33,028 nucleotides of DNA, from the NCBI GenBank assembly GCA_937929815.1, contig CALFUW010000075.1, positions 1-33,028 on the forward strand, read 5' to 3'. Below the pieces are notes generated by a model that was given only the letters and a program-made list of their open reading frames with translations, did no database searches and was not told the origin of the DNA. Below, one piece after another: positions 24,087-32,870 of this stretch. The translations under genes and the position numbers were made by a program. The first letter of the stretch is position 1. The number at the start of each line of letters is the position of its first letter. The stretch comes from an uncultured Flavobacteriales bacterium. Lineage in GTDB: Bacteria > Bacteroidota > Bacteroidia > Flavobacteriales > Schleiferiaceae.

Positions 24087-25997
24087 ATGAGCACAGTTCC
24101 CCATTCGTTATATACTGATTTCGATATTTCCTTGTTCCGTTCAGGGCACCATTTCAAAATGTATGAAAAAATGGGAGCTCACCCCATCGGACTGGATGGA
24201 GTAGAGGGCACCTACTTCTCCGTCTGGGCTCCCAATGCCAAACATGTATCCGTGATTGGGGACTTTAATTTTTGGAACAAAGACACCAATCCGCTTTTTC
24301 CCAGGTGGGATGGCAGCGGCATCTGGGAGGGATTCGTTCCTGGAGCTGCCGTAGGTCAGCGGTACAAATATTTTATCCTGTCTCCCTGGGGTCATCATCT
24401 TGAAAAAGCAGATCCATACGGACGGCTGTACGAAACACCTCCCAAAACTGCCAGCATCATTTGGAAAGATAACTACAACTGGAAGGACAACAAGTGGAAA
24501 GCCAACCGCAGCCTGAGAAACAGCCACGACTGCCCGATCAGCATCTACGAAGTGCACCTGGGTAGCTGGATGCGCAATCCCGATGGAACCTCTCTGAGCT
24601 ACATACAACACAAGGAAAAACTTGTCTCTTATGTCAAGAAGATGGGATATACCCACGTGGAGCTGATGCCTGTGATGGAGCATCCATTTTTTGGATCATG
24701 GGGCTATCAGATCACCGGATACTATGCTCCATCGTCGCGCTATGGTACTCCGGACGAGTTAATGGAGTTAATTGATGCCTTCCACAGCGAAGATATTGGT
24801 GTAATACTTGATTGGGTGCCCTCACACTTTCCCGGTGATGCTCACGGTATTTTTAAGTTTGATGGAACATCCTTATATGAACATGAAGATCCGCGAAAAG
24901 GATACCATCCTGACTGGAATAGTTATATTTTCAATTATGGCCGTTATGAGGTGCGATCGTTTCTTTTTTCCAATGCAATGTATTGGATAGAACATTTTCA
25001 TGCAGACGGACTTCGGGTAGATGCAGTAGCCTCAATGCTCTACCTCGACTACTCCCGCAAGCACGGCGAGTGGGTTCCTAATATTTATGGTGGAAAAGAA
25101 AACCTGGAAGCCATATCCTTTTTCAAAGAACTCAATGAGTACATTTACAAGGAGCACCCCGATATTCAAATGATTGCCGAAGAATCAACAGCATTTCCCA
25201 AAGTATCAAAGCCTATCTATGAAGGGGGACTTGGATTTGGATTAAAGTGGATGATGGGTTGGATGCACGACACCTTAAAATACTTCAGCATTGACCCTCT
25301 TTTCCGAAGGTATCATCACAATCAGATCACCTTTAGTCTAGTCTATGCATATAGCGAAAATTTTGTCCTTCCTTTATCACACGATGAGGTGGTTCATGGC
25401 AAGGGATCGTTGCTGAGTCGCATGCCTGGGGATCTCTGGCAGAAGTACGCCAATCTGAGAGCTTTATTTGCATATATGTTTACTCATCCCGGTAGTAAAT
25501 TGATGTTTATGGGTTGTGAGTTCGGACAGTTTTCGGAATGGAATCACGATGGATCTGTGCGCTGGGATCAGCTCGATCAGCTTTCTTTCAGCCAAGGGTT
25601 GCAGCTGCTCATTAGAGACTTAAATAACCTTTACAGGAAACAGGAGGCACTCTTTAAAAAACAATACAACCCCGAGGGATTCGAATGGATAGAGCCCAAC
25701 GATTGGGAGCAAAGTGTACTATCTTACGTACGCAAATCCGATAACCCTGAAAAAGATTTGGTCATTGTGGCCAATCTGACTCCAGTACCTCGTAAAAATT
25801 ACAGAATCGGAATGCCAGGTTTTGGCACCTGGAAGTTGGAGCTCAATACCGACGATCCTAAATACGGAGGAAGTGGTATGGTAAAAAACAACAAAAAAAT
25901 CAATACAGATTCCATCCATATGCATAAGCGGGAGCACAGCATTAAGCTGGATTTGCCACCTCTTGCGGTAGTTGTCTTTTCGAAGTCTAAAGCTTAA
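24087..25997 (+). CDS. glgB: 1,4-alpha-glucan branching enzyme
   Basis: This 636-residue GH13 enzyme introduces alpha-1,6 branches into glycogen. An N-terminal CBM48 domain (about 35-125, with TYFSVWAPNAKHVSVIGDFN) precedes the catalytic barrel. The nucleophile is D312 in GLRVDAVASML, the acid/base lies in AEEST (E365/E366) and the third acid is D433 in LSHDEVVHGKGS. Length matches the shorter GlgB type without the extra N1 domain. ATG at 24087 is preferred to an upstream TTG at 24072, which lacks family sequence. The GH57 gene follows 12 bp later, so the two are probably cotranscribed for storage-glucan metabolism; glgA and glgC are not in the window. Confidence 0.96.
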   Translation: MSTVPHSLYTDFDISLFRSGHHFKMYEKMGAHPIGLDGVEGTYFSVWAPNAKHVSVIGDFNFWNKDTNPLFPRWDGSGIWEGFVPGAAVGQRYKYFILSPWGHHLEKADPYGRLYETPPKTASIIWKDNYNWKDNKWKANRSLRNSHDCPISIYEVHLGSWMRNPDGTSLSYIQHKEKLVSYVKKMGYTHVELMPVMEHPFFGSWGYQITGYYAPSSRYGTPDELMELIDAFHSEDIGVILDWVPSHFPGDAHGIFKFDGTSLYEHEDPRKGYHPDWNSYIFNYGRYEVRSFLFSNAMYWIEHFHADGLRVDAVASMLYLDYSRKHGEWVPNIYGGKENLEAISFFKELNEYIYKEHPDIQMIAEESTAFPKVSKPIYEGGLGFGLKWMMGWMHDTLKYFSIDPLFRRYHHNQITFSLVYAYSENFVLPLSHDEVVHGKGSLLSRMPGDLWQKYANLRALFAYMFTHPGSKLMFMGCEFGQFSEWNHDGSVRWDQLDQLSFSQGLQLLIRDLNNLYRKQEALFKKQYNPEGFEWIEPNDWEQSVLSYVRKSDNPEKDLVIVANLTPVPRKNYRIGMPGFGTWKLELNTDDPKYGGSGMVKNNKKINTDSIHMHKREHSIKLDLPPLAVVVFSKSKA

Positions 25998-26009
25998 TTA
26001 AAATTTGCT

Positions 26010-28424
26010 ATGGCAGAGTGTATGAAATACATATGCATTCATGGTCACTTCTATCAGCCACCTCGCGAAAATGCCTGGCTGGAGGAAATTGAAATCCAAG
26101 AATCTGCCCACCCCTACCACGACTGGAATGAACGCATCACTCAAGAATGCTACCGCCCTAACAGCGTAAGTAGAATCTTAAATGACTCCGGTAAGATTGC
26201 TGATATAGTAAACAACTACATCGATATTTCCTTCAATTTTGGACCTACACTCCTCAGTTGGATTGAAATTCATCAACCAGATGTATATCAGCGCATTTTA
26301 GATGCAGATATGCAATCTATCGTTCAATTTGACGGTCATGGATCTGCCATTGCACAGGTGTATAATCACATCATAATGCCACTTGCCAATCGCCGTGATA
26401 AAGAAACACAGGTCATTTGGGGGATTGAAGATTTCAAGAAGCGATTTGGACGAAATCCAGAAGGTATGTGGCTGGCAGAAACAGCCGTAGATACTGAAAC
26501 GCTCGAAGTTTTAGCTGCTAATAAAATTAAATTTACCATTTTATCCCCCTTTCAAGCAGCGCGCTATCGCAGGATCGGTACTTCTGAATGGATATCGGGG
26601 ATAGATAGCAGGCGTGCCTACATCTGTAATCTTCCCTCAGGTAGGTCGATAGCCATTTTTTTTTACCACGCTGATCTTTCACAGGGGGTAGCATTCAAAG
26701 GATATTTAAACGACGGACGTTTTTTTGCCAATCAACTCATCAGTGCGTTTGATCCACATTCTACCGAACCTCAGCTAGTAAATATTGCCACAGACGGTGA
26801 AAGCTATGGACACCACCATCGCAACGGGGATATGGCATTGGCTTATTGCAATCACTATCTCAAAAGATTGCCAGACGTCAAAATCGCCAACTATGGGTTT
26901 TTTCTACGGAAATTTCCACCTCAATACGAAGTTCAGATTCATGAAAATTCCTCCTGGTCGTGTGCTCATGGCGTAGAGCGATGGCGCTCAGACTGCGGAT
27001 GTAAGACAGGGGGAGAGCCACATTGGAATCAAAAGTGGAGAAAACCCCTACGTGAGGCTCTCGACTTCCTGCGTGACGAGCTTTCCCAAATTTTTGAGTC
27101 CAAAATAAAAGAGTTTTACCCCGACCCGTGGGAGCTTAGAAATAAATACATTCACATCTTTCAGCAGAGAAGTCGCTCAAAGACTCTGCGCTTTATAGAG
27201 CAGCATATTAATAAGGAACTTACAGAGCAGGAAATAATTACCATTGTTAGGTCTCTGGAGATGCAGAGAATGGCCTTGTACATGTATACTTCTTGCGGAT
27301 GGTTTTTCAATGAAATTTCAGGAATCGAAACCATTCAGATTCTTCAGTATGCTGAGCGTGCCATACAGCTTGCAGAGGATGTAGCACAGGTGGACTTATA
27401 TCCGCCACTGCTCGAAATACTTAGCAAGGCAGAGTCAAACATCCATTCTTTGGGCACCGGAGCTGATATCTACAGAAAGATGATCGTCCCGAAAAGGCTG
27501 TCTCTCACCCAAGTGGGAATGCACTATGCAGTGAGTACTCTCTTTGAAGAGAACGCGCGTAATCTGACTGTACTCAACTACGAATGTACCTCCGAGGAAC
27601 TTACACGTATCAAAGCCGGCGGTCAGCTGCTTGTCATCGGGCAGACCAAAGTGCGTTCTAAGGTTACTCAAAGTCAAAAGCGATTTAGTTTCGTCATTCT
27701 GTATCTTGGCAATCATCACCTGATCGGAAACACTGCCGACAGCTTAACCTATGATGAATATGCATCACTGGTAAAAAAGTTTAGAGAATACTTTGACGCC
27801 GGAAATCTCACACAGGTTTTAGAACTTATCAAAGACAACTTTGCCTCCAGAACCTTCTCTTTCTTCGACCTATTTAAAGATGAGCAAAAAAAATTATTAG
27901 ATCGTGTCCTGGACATTCAGGTGAAAAATGCCCTTGATTTTTATGAAAGAATAAATGAGCGCACCTTTCTGCTTCTCAATCTGATGCACAAAGAGGGTTT
28001 GACAATTCCAGAAATTTTAATTACCAATTTAAAGACTTATGTTGTCCAAAATCTTTATGACGAACTAGCGGATCCATCATTGCCAAATATTGATAAAATA
28101 CACGAAATCGAACAAATCATCCTGAAATGGAAGTTTCGCATCCCGGTTGAGAAACTTAACTATGCAGCCACACTCAAAATCAATACCCTTGTCGAGGAAT
28201 ATAGAAGAAGTCAAAACATACATCTGGTAGTAGAGCTATCCATCGATTTACTCAACAGCCTGAAGTCCATAGGGGTTATGCCGCAGCTCAATGAATTGCA
28301 GGACCTCATGTTTACGATCATCAAAGAGGGTAAATTTCCTCAATCCGAAATGTTTGGTATTCTGCTGTTGGCCAACAAACTTGGAATGGAAATCAAAGGC
28401 AAACTTCACAAGCCCGCCTCATAG
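26010..28424 (+). CDS. GH57-family glycoside hydrolase with DUF3536 domain
   Basis: This 804-residue protein has a GH57 catalytic domain in the N-terminal half. HGHFYQPPRENAW (11-23) is the first conserved region, E157 in GMWLAETAVD the probable nucleophile, and D262 in ATDGESYGHHH the probable acid. A DUF3536 domain follows (about 300-540) and then an alpha-helical C-terminal third with no clear assignment. GH57 enzymes act on alpha-glucans (amylases, branching enzymes, alpha-galactosidases), with retention. The exact activity here is not known. The gene lies 12 bp after glgB, which supports a role in glycogen or maltodextrin metabolism. M5 (26022) is an alternative start, immediately before KYICIHGHFYQPP. 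Confidence 0.9.
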   Translation: MAECMKYICIHGHFYQPPRENAWLEEIEIQESAHPYHDWNERITQECYRPNSVSRILNDSGKIADIVNNYIDISFNFGPTLLSWIEIHQPDVYQRILDADMQSIVQFDGHGSAIAQVYNHIIMPLANRRDKETQVIWGIEDFKKRFGRNPEGMWLAETAVDTETLEVLAANKIKFTILSPFQAARYRRIGTSEWISGIDSRRAYICNLPSGRSIAIFFYHADLSQGVAFKGYLNDGRFFANQLISAFDPHSTEPQLVNIATDGESYGHHHRNGDMALAYCNHYLKRLPDVKIANYGFFLRKFPPQYEVQIHENSSWSCAHGVERWRSDCGCKTGGEPHWNQKWRKPLREALDFLRDELSQIFESKIKEFYPDPWELRNKYIHIFQQRSRSKTLRFIEQHINKELTEQEIITIVRSLEMQRMALYMYTSCGWFFNEISGIETIQILQYAERAIQLAEDVAQVDLYPPLLEILSKAESNIHSLGTGADIYRKMIVPKRLSLTQVGMHYAVSTLFEENARNLTVLNYECTSEELTRIKAGGQLLVIGQTKVRSKVTQSQKRFSFVILYLGNHHLIGNTADSLTYDEYASLVKKFREYFDAGNLTQVLELIKDNFASRTFSFFDLFKDEQKKLLDRVLDIQVKNALDFYERINERTFLLLNLMHKEGLTIPEILITNLKTYVVQNLYDELADPSLPNIDKIHEIEQIILKWKFRIPVEKLNYAATLKINTLVEEYRRSQNIHLVVELSIDLLNSLKSIGVMPQLNELQDLMFTIIKEGKFPQSEMFGILLLANKLGMEIKGKLHKPAS

Positions 28425-28452
28425 AGGTAGACAAGGTTACACAGTAATCTCC

Positions 28453-28471
28453 TTCCTTAGATAGTAAGGAA
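28453..28471. repeat. Short inverted repeat between the convergent GH57 and rfbB genes
   Basis: TTCCTTA (28453-28459) and TAAGGAA (28465-28471) surround a 5-nt loop. Neither side is followed by a good T-run, so it is at most a weak terminator or RNA-stabilising hairpin for the convergent pair. Confidence 0.5.
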
Positions 28472-28486
28472 ACTAAAAAAACGAAC

Positions 28487-29539
28487 TTATCTGTTTTTAT
28501 ACATATCCTCGTAGTAGCGCTGATAGGTGCCTGAGGTCACGTTTTGCAACCACTCTGTATTATTCAGATACCAGTCGATAGTTTCAGATAGACCTTGCTC
28601 GAAGGTTACAGAAGGTTCCCAGCCCAGTTCGCGCTTGATTTTTGAGGCATCGATGGCATATCGACGGTCATGGCCGGGACGGTCTTTGACAAACGTGATC
28701 AGATTTTCAGAAGTACCTTCAGGCCTTCCCAGTTTTTTGTCCATTAGTTTACACAGAAGCCGCACTAAGTCAATGTTTTTCCATTCATTGAAACCACCGA
28801 TGTTATAGGTTTCGTGATTCTTTCCGTGGTGGTACACCAGGTCGATGGCAATGGCATGATCTATTACATAAAGCCAGTCGCGTGTATACAACCCGTCTCC
28901 ATAGACTGGAAGAGGTTTTTTGTGAATAATATTGTTAATGAACAAAGGAATCAATTTTTCAGGAAACTGAAAAGGACCATAATTATTCGAGCAATTTGTC
29001 ACAATGTATCTCAGCCCATAAGTCTCCCCATAAGCCCTCACAAAGTGATCAGATGCTGCCTTTGAAGCAGAATAGGGTGAATTGGGATCATAAGGAGTTG
29101 TTTCAGTAAATAGGCCTGTGTCTCCAAGTGTTCCATAAACCTCATCGGTGGAAATATGATAAAACAGCGTTTCATGATATCTATCCTTCCAGGCATCGCG
29201 GCATGCATTCAGCAGGTTTACAGTCCCGATGACATTCGTTTTCACAAAAGCCATTGGATCTGCTATAGATCTGTCAACGTGTGATTCGGCGGCAAGGTGA
29301 ATTAGGCCATCTGGTTGTATCTCAGAAATAAGCACCTGCATACGACTTACATCTGTGATATTTTCTTTTAAAAATGTGTAATTTGGCAGATGATCAATAT
29401 CCTTAAGATTTTCAAGATTACCGGCATAAGTTAGAGCATCGAGATTATAAACGTGAACATCAGGATATCTGGTCACAAAACGCCTTACTACGTGAGAACC
29501 TATAAATCCTGCTCCTCCTGTGATAATGATTTTTTTCAT
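28487..29539 (-). CDS. rfbB: dTDP-glucose 4,6-dehydratase
   Basis: This 350-residue SDR-family enzyme converts dTDP-glucose to dTDP-4-keto-6-deoxyglucose for rhamnose and other deoxysugars of surface polysaccharides. The NAD-binding motif GGAGFIG is at 8-14, the catalytic triad-region T131-D132-E133 lies in STDEVYG, and Y156xxxK160 is in SPYSASK. AESHVDRSI (84-92) and GDGLYTRDWLYV fit RmlB. No rmlA, rmlC or rmlD is adjacent, which is unusual since they are often clustered, but single rfbB genes occur. The start at 29539 is certain from the GXXGXXG motif position. No good promoter element was identified upstream. Confidence 0.95.
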   Translation of the reverse strand: MKKIIITGGAGFIGSHVVRRFVTRYPDVHVYNLDALTYAGNLENLKDIDHLPNYTFLKENITDVSRMQVLISEIQPDGLIHLAAESHVDRSIADPMAFVKTNVIGTVNLLNACRDAWKDRYHETLFYHISTDEVYGTLGDTGLFTETTPYDPNSPYSASKAASDHFVRAYGETYGLRYIVTNCSNNYGPFQFPEKLIPLFINNIIHKKPLPVYGDGLYTRDWLYVIDHAIAIDLVYHHGKNHETYNIGGFNEWKNIDLVRLLCKLMDKKLGRPEGTSENLITFVKDRPGHDRRYAIDASKIKRELGWEPSVTFEQGLSETIDWYLNNTEWLQNVTSGTYQRYYEDMYKNR

Positions 29540-29775
29540 GTAATTGAGTAATTTCGGAGAACAAAGAAAACGATGATCGATTTACCTATTTAAATTTTTT
29601 AGCTATAAGTGTTAAAAGTCATCTAATTCCTTGTATTTTGTCTTTTAAATATATGTCGATTGCTCGCTATTGCAAACAAAAAATTCTTTTAATGAATTGA
29701 AATACAGATTTATGCGATGTTGAGTAATAAAAATTTTTATTGAGAATGCAATTTGTTGAATAAGCTGGAAAAACT

Positions 29776-29806
29776 TTTGGATGATAAAAAAAGATATCTA
29801 CATTTG
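29776..29806 (+). promoter_or_regulatory. Consensus Bacteroidota promoter of the tRNA-tuf operon
   Basis: TTTG (29776-29779) and TACATTTG (29799-29806) are separated by exactly 19 bp, matching TTTG-N19-TAnnTTTG with no mismatch. The start of transcription would be near 29811, about 13 bp before the first tRNA. It is the best promoter in the window, as expected for tRNA and tuf expression. Confidence 0.9.
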
Positions 29807-29823
29807 CAATCCCAAAATTTTAA

Positions 29824-29896
29824 GCCGGCATAGCTCAGTTGGTAGAGCAGCTGATTTGTAATCAGCTGGTCGGGGGTTCGAGTCCCTCTGCCGGCT
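29824..29896 (+). tRNA. tRNA-Thr (anticodon TGT)
   Basis: A 73-nt cloverleaf with all stems intact: acceptor GCCGGCA/TGCCGGC and anticodon loop TTTGTAA, with TGT reading ACA. No CCA is encoded. It is the first tRNA of the operon. Confidence 0.97.
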
Positions 29897-29930
29897 CACA
29901 TTACAGAACGTTCTTTTAAACTCATCGATT

Positions 29931-30011
29931 GGGGAGATTCCAGAGTGGCCAAATGGGGCAGACTGTAAATCTGTTGCGAAAGCTTCGGAGGTTCGAATCC
30001 TTCTCTCCCCA
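29931..30011 (+). tRNA. tRNA-Tyr (anticodon GTA)
   Basis: An 81-nt cloverleaf with a long variable arm, as in bacterial tRNA-Tyr; acceptor GGGGAGA/TCTCCCC and anticodon loop CTGTAAA with GTA. CCA is not encoded; discriminator A. Confidence 0.97.
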
Positions 30012-30021
30012 CAAGTTATTG

Positions 30022-30094
30022 GCGGAAGTAGCTCAGTTGGTAGAGCATCAGCCTTCCAAGCTGAGGGCCGCGGGTTCGAATCCCGTCTTCCGCT
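30022..30094 (+). tRNA. tRNA-Gly (anticodon TCC)
   Basis: A 73-nt cloverleaf: acceptor GCGGAAG/CTTCCGC, anticodon stem TCAGC/GCTGA with loop CTTCCAA (TCC reading GGA). It lies 10 bp after tRNA-Tyr. CCA is not encoded. Confidence 0.97.
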
Positions 30095-30103
30095 CAAAGG
30101 TAA

Positions 30104-30175
30104 GCCGTTGTAGCTCAGTGGTAGAGTGTTTCCTTGGTAAGGAAAAGGTCGAGGGTTCAATTCCCTCCATCGGCT
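30104..30175 (+). tRNA. tRNA-Thr (anticodon GGT), with an acceptor-stem U-U mismatch
   Basis: A 72-nt cloverleaf with anticodon loop TTGGTAA (GGT reading ACC), T-stem GAGGG/CCCTC and D-stem GCTC/GAGT. The acceptor GCCGTTG pairs with CATCGGC except at position 5-68 (30108 and 30170), where U faces U. All other stems are sound, so it is probably functional. It lies 9 bp after tRNA-Gly and 42 bp before tuf. Confidence 0.93.
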
Positions 30176-30217
30176 CTGATTTTTTTTAATTAATCAACTT
30201 TAATTGAGCTTCTTAAA

Positions 30218-31405
30218 ATGGCAAAAGAGCAATTTATCAGAACAAAGCCCCACGTAAACGTGGGTACGATAGGTCACGTTGACCACGGAAAGACCACCCT
30301 TACAGCTGCCATCACGAAAGTATTGGCCGACAAGGGATTTGCTCAGGCACGCAGTTTTGATTCCATCGATAATGCACCTGAAGAAAAAGAAAGAGGTATC
30401 ACCATTAACACTGCCCACGTAGAGTACGAGACCGAGAAAAGACACTATGCGCACGTGGATTGTCCAGGTCACGCAGACTATGTTAAAAACATGGTAACTG
30501 GTGCAGCGCAAATGGATGGTGCCATTCTAGTGGTTGCAGCTACCGATGGCCCAATGCCACAGACCCGCGAACACATTCTCCTTGCTCGTCAAGTAGGTGT
30601 ACCCAGAATAGTGGTATTCCTAAACAAAGTAGATATGGTTGATGATGAAGAGCTTCTCGAACTTGTGGAAATGGAAGTTCGTGAACTCCTTTCATTTTAT
30701 GAATATGATGGGGACAATACTCCTGTAATAAAAGGATCAGCCCTAGGTGCTCTCAATGGCGAACCAAAGTGGGTAGATACTGTAATGCAACTCATGGATG
30801 CGGTAGATACCTGGATTGAAGATCCTGTAAGAGATAAGGATAAGCCCTTCCTCATGCCCATCGAAGATGTATTCACCATTACAGGACGTGGTACTGTTGC
30901 CACAGGTCGTATTGAAACAGGAGTTATTAACTCTGGTGAAGCTGTTGACATCATCGGCTTCGGTGACGAAAAGCTTACCTCCACTGTTACAGGTGTTGAA
31001 ATGTTTCGCAAAATACTTGACAGGGGAGAAGCTGGTGACAATGTGGGTCTGCTGCTTCGCGGTATTGAAAAATCTCAAATTCGCCGTGGTATGGTTATAT
31101 GCAAACCAGGCTCACAGACTCCGCACAAGAAGTTTAAAGCTGAGGTGTATATCCTTAAAAAGGAAGAAGGTGGACGTCACACTCCCTTCCACAACAAATA
31201 TCGCCCTCAGTTTTACTTGCGTACAACTGACGTAACAGGTGAAATTATCCTTCCCGAGGGTGTAGATATGGTGATGCCTGGTGACAACCTTACTATCACT
31301 GTAAATCTTATCACCCCAGTTGCGATCAGCAAAAACCTTAGATTTGCAATCCGCGAAGGAGGTCGTACTGTAGGTGCTGGACAGGTAACTGAAATTATTG
31401 AGTAA
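30218..31405 (+). CDS. tuf: Translation elongation factor EF-Tu
   Basis: This 395-residue GTPase carries aminoacyl-tRNA to the ribosome. The G1 motif is GHVDHGKT (19-26), the switch I threonine lies in RGITIN (59-64), G3 is DCPGH (81-85) and G4 is NKVD (136-139). Domains 2 and 3 follow without change, ending [12 protein letters not shown]. The tRNA cluster before it and trpT-secE-nusG after it match the order seen in E. coli (thrU-tyrU-glyT-thrT-tufB). A hairpin after the stop (31427-31465) may partly end transcription. This is the only tuf in the window. Highly expressed codons (AAC, GAC, CGT) are frequent. Confidence 0.99.
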   Translation: MAKEQFIRTKPHVNVGTIGHVDHGKTTLTAAITKVLADKGFAQARSFDSIDNAPEEKERGITINTAHVEYETEKRHYAHVDCPGHADYVKNMVTGAAQMDGAILVVAATDGPMPQTREHILLARQVGVPRIVVFLNKVDMVDDEELLELVEMEVRELLSFYEYDGDNTPVIKGSALGALNGEPKWVDTVMQLMDAVDTWIEDPVRDKDKPFLMPIEDVFTITGRGTVATGRIETGVINSGEAVDIIGFGDEKLTSTVTGVEMFRKILDRGEAGDNVGLLLRGIEKSQIRRGMVICKPGSQTPHKKFKAEVYILKKEEGGRHTPFHNKYRPQFYLRTTDVTGEIILPEGVDMVMPGDNLTITVNLITPVAISKNLRFAIREGGRTVGAGQVTEIIE

Positions 31406-31426
31406 ATCATTGATATTCAGAATTTA

Positions 31427-31465
31427 AAAAGGTGTTTCGGATTCTACAGGTTCGAAACACCTTTT
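31427..31465 (+). terminator. Hairpin between tuf and tRNA-Trp, terminator or processing site
   Basis: A perfect 13-bp stem, AAAAGGTGTTTCG (31427-31439) with CGAAACACCTTTT (31453-31465), encloses a 13-nt loop. The four T belong to the stem, so termination would be weaker than usual, and it lies only 8 bp before tRNA-Trp. It may reduce read-through into secE-nusG or mark an RNA processing site. Confidence 0.75.
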
Positions 31466-31472
31466 ACCACTT

Positions 31473-31543
31473 ACGGGTGTAGTTCAAGGGTAGAATAGCG
31501 GTCTCCAAAACCGTTGATGGGAGTTCGAATCTCTCCACCCGTG
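31473..31543 (+). tRNA. tRNA-Trp (anticodon CCA)
   Basis: A 71-nt cloverleaf: acceptor ACGGGTG/CACCCGT with discriminator G, anticodon loop CTCCAAA (CCA reading TGG). The G discriminator is a Trp identity element. It sits between tuf and secE, a common arrangement. Confidence 0.97.
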
Positions 31544-31570
31544 CAAATAGCGGTTTTAAACCACTTAATA

Positions 31571-31765
31571 ATGGTCAATTCTATAAAAAAAGCATTTAGG
31601 GAATCCTATGTAGAACTGGTGCAAAAAACATCATGGCCTACTTTCTCCCAGATGCAAAAAACTTCAGCACTCGTGGCCTTGGCCTCTGTTATTATTTCGT
31701 TGGTCATCTTTGGGATGGACAAGATAATCACATTTGTTTTGGAGACGATTTATTCTCTCTTCTAA
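31571..31765 (+). CDS. secE: Preprotein translocase subunit SecE
   Basis: This 64-residue single-helix form of SecE clamps SecY in the translocon. A cytoplasmic amphipathic helix (about 1-30) with ESYVELVQKTSWPTFSQMQK holds the conserved WP signature. One membrane helix follows (about 34-58), matching the short SecE of most bacteria rather than the three-helix E. coli form. ATG at 31571 is chosen because MVNSIKKAFRESYVEL matches the family start; the longer frame upstream crosses tRNA-Trp. It is followed 17 bp later by nusG, its universal partner. Confidence 0.95.
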   Translation: MVNSIKKAFRESYVELVQKTSWPTFSQMQKTSALVALASVIISLVIFGMDKIITFVLETIYSLF

Positions 31766-31782
31766 CAGCCTTTAAAATAAAA

Positions 31783-32331
31783 ATGACGGATAACAAAAAG
31801 TGGTATGTAGTACGGGCTATCAGTGGCCAGGAAAATAAAGTAAAGAACTACATTGAAAATGAAGTTCTTAGAAATAATTTGTCTTCTTACTTGGGCAAAG
31901 TACTTATCCCTACCGAAAAAGTCATTCAGGTACGAAATGGGAAAAAAGTTACCAAAGAACGCAACTACTTTCCTGGATATATCATCATAGAGGCTAACCT
32001 GGAAGGTGAGATGATTCATGTGATTAAAAATATCCCTGGTGTTATAGGTTTTTTGGGTGAAACGAAGGGTGGAGATCCAGTGCCACTGCGTCCAGCCGAA
32101 GTTAATAGAATGCTTGGCAAGGTGGATGAATTGACAGAAAGTATTGGAGTTACTCAAATTCCATTTGCCGTAGGCGAAACAGTGAAAGTGATTGATGGGC
32201 CATTTACAGGTTTTAATGGTGTAATAGAGAAGATTCACGAGGAGAAGAGAAAACTGGAGGTAATGGTCAAAATTTTTGGTCGGAAGACCCCTCTCGAACT
32301 CAGTTATATGCAGGTCGAGAGAGAATCTTAA
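31783..32331 (+). CDS. nusG: Transcription termination/antitermination protein NusG
   Basis: This 182-residue protein binds RNA polymerase and affects pausing, Rho action and coupling to ribosomes. An NGN domain (about 5-115: KWYVVRAISGQENKVKNYIE) precedes a KOW domain (about 127-182) with GETVKVIDGPFTGFNGVIEK. ATG at 31783 matches the domain start; a longer frame upstream overlaps secE in another register and is not a NusG sequence. Length is normal. Its place between secE and rplK is conserved across bacteria. Confidence 0.97.
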   Translation: MTDNKKWYVVRAISGQENKVKNYIENEVLRNNLSSYLGKVLIPTEKVIQVRNGKKVTKERNYFPGYIIIEANLEGEMIHVIKNIPGVIGFLGETKGGDPVPLRPAEVNRMLGKVDELTESIGVTQIPFAVGETVKVIDGPFTGFNGVIEKIHEEKRKLEVMVKIFGRKTPLELSYMQVERES

Positions 32332-32368
32332 AAGATATTGATGTGAGCTCAATATAAATTAATTTATT

Positions 32369-32400
32369 CAGTGCTGAAAATGCTTCCACTTCACGCACTG
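32369..32400 (+). repeat. Inverted repeat in the nusG-rplK leader
   Basis: CAGTGC (32369-32374) and GCACTG (32395-32400) could pair around a 20-nt loop, 20 bp before the rplK ATG. Autoregulatory L1 binding sites often lie in this leader in other bacteria, but I do not see a clear L1 target here. The structure is small and may be chance. Confidence 0.35.
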
Positions 32401-32420
32401 GAATTAAAAAAGAAGATAAA

Positions 32421-32864
32421 ATGGCAAAAGAAGTAACAGCAATAATAAAACTCCAGGCCAAAGGCGGACAGGCAAATCCTGCTCCACCTATCGGTCCTGC
32501 CCTTGGTTCTAAGGGTGTAAACATTATGGAGTTCTGTAAACAGTTTAATGCTCGTACCCAGGATAAAATGGGAAAAATCCTTCCGGTACTTATCACTGTT
32601 TACGCAGATAAGTCATTTGACTTTATCGTTAAGACACCTCCCGCTGCCATTCAACTGATGGAAGCGGCAAAGATTAAATCAGGTAGTGCAGAGCCCAATC
32701 GCAAGAAAGTAGGAAAGGTGACCTGGGATCAAATCAGAGCCATTGCTGAAGACAAAATGCAGGATTTGAATGCATTTACAATTGAGTCAGCTATGAGTAT
32801 GGTAGCCGGTACCGCCAGAAGCATGGGATTGACAGTCGTAGGGGATTCACCGTTAAAAAAGTAA
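32421..32864 (+). CDS. rplK: 50S ribosomal protein L11
   Basis: This 147-residue protein forms the GTPase-associated centre with 23S rRNA and the L10-L12 stalk. The N-terminal domain has [20 protein letters not shown] (20-39), the proline-rich hinge region, and the C-terminal rRNA-binding domain ends [17 protein letters not shown]. Length matches the family. It is followed 6 bp later by rplA; the L11-L1 pair is conserved. Confidence 0.99.
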   Translation: MAKEVTAIIKLQAKGGQANPAPPIGPALGSKGVNIMEFCKQFNARTQDKMGKILPVLITVYADKSFDFIVKTPPAAIQLMEAAKIKSGSAEPNRKKVGKVTWDQIRAIAEDKMQDLNAFTIESAMSMVAGTARSMGLTVVGDSPLKK

Positions 32865-32870
32865 TGACGT

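Noticed and set aside
28453-28480. Terminator for GH57 or rfbB
   Set aside because: The hairpin exists, but no T-run follows it on either strand.
29798-30189. Open frames on both strands across the tRNA cluster
   Set aside because: They read through four tRNA genes; the repeated protein-like segments (for example RRDSNPRP) come from conserved T-arm sequence.
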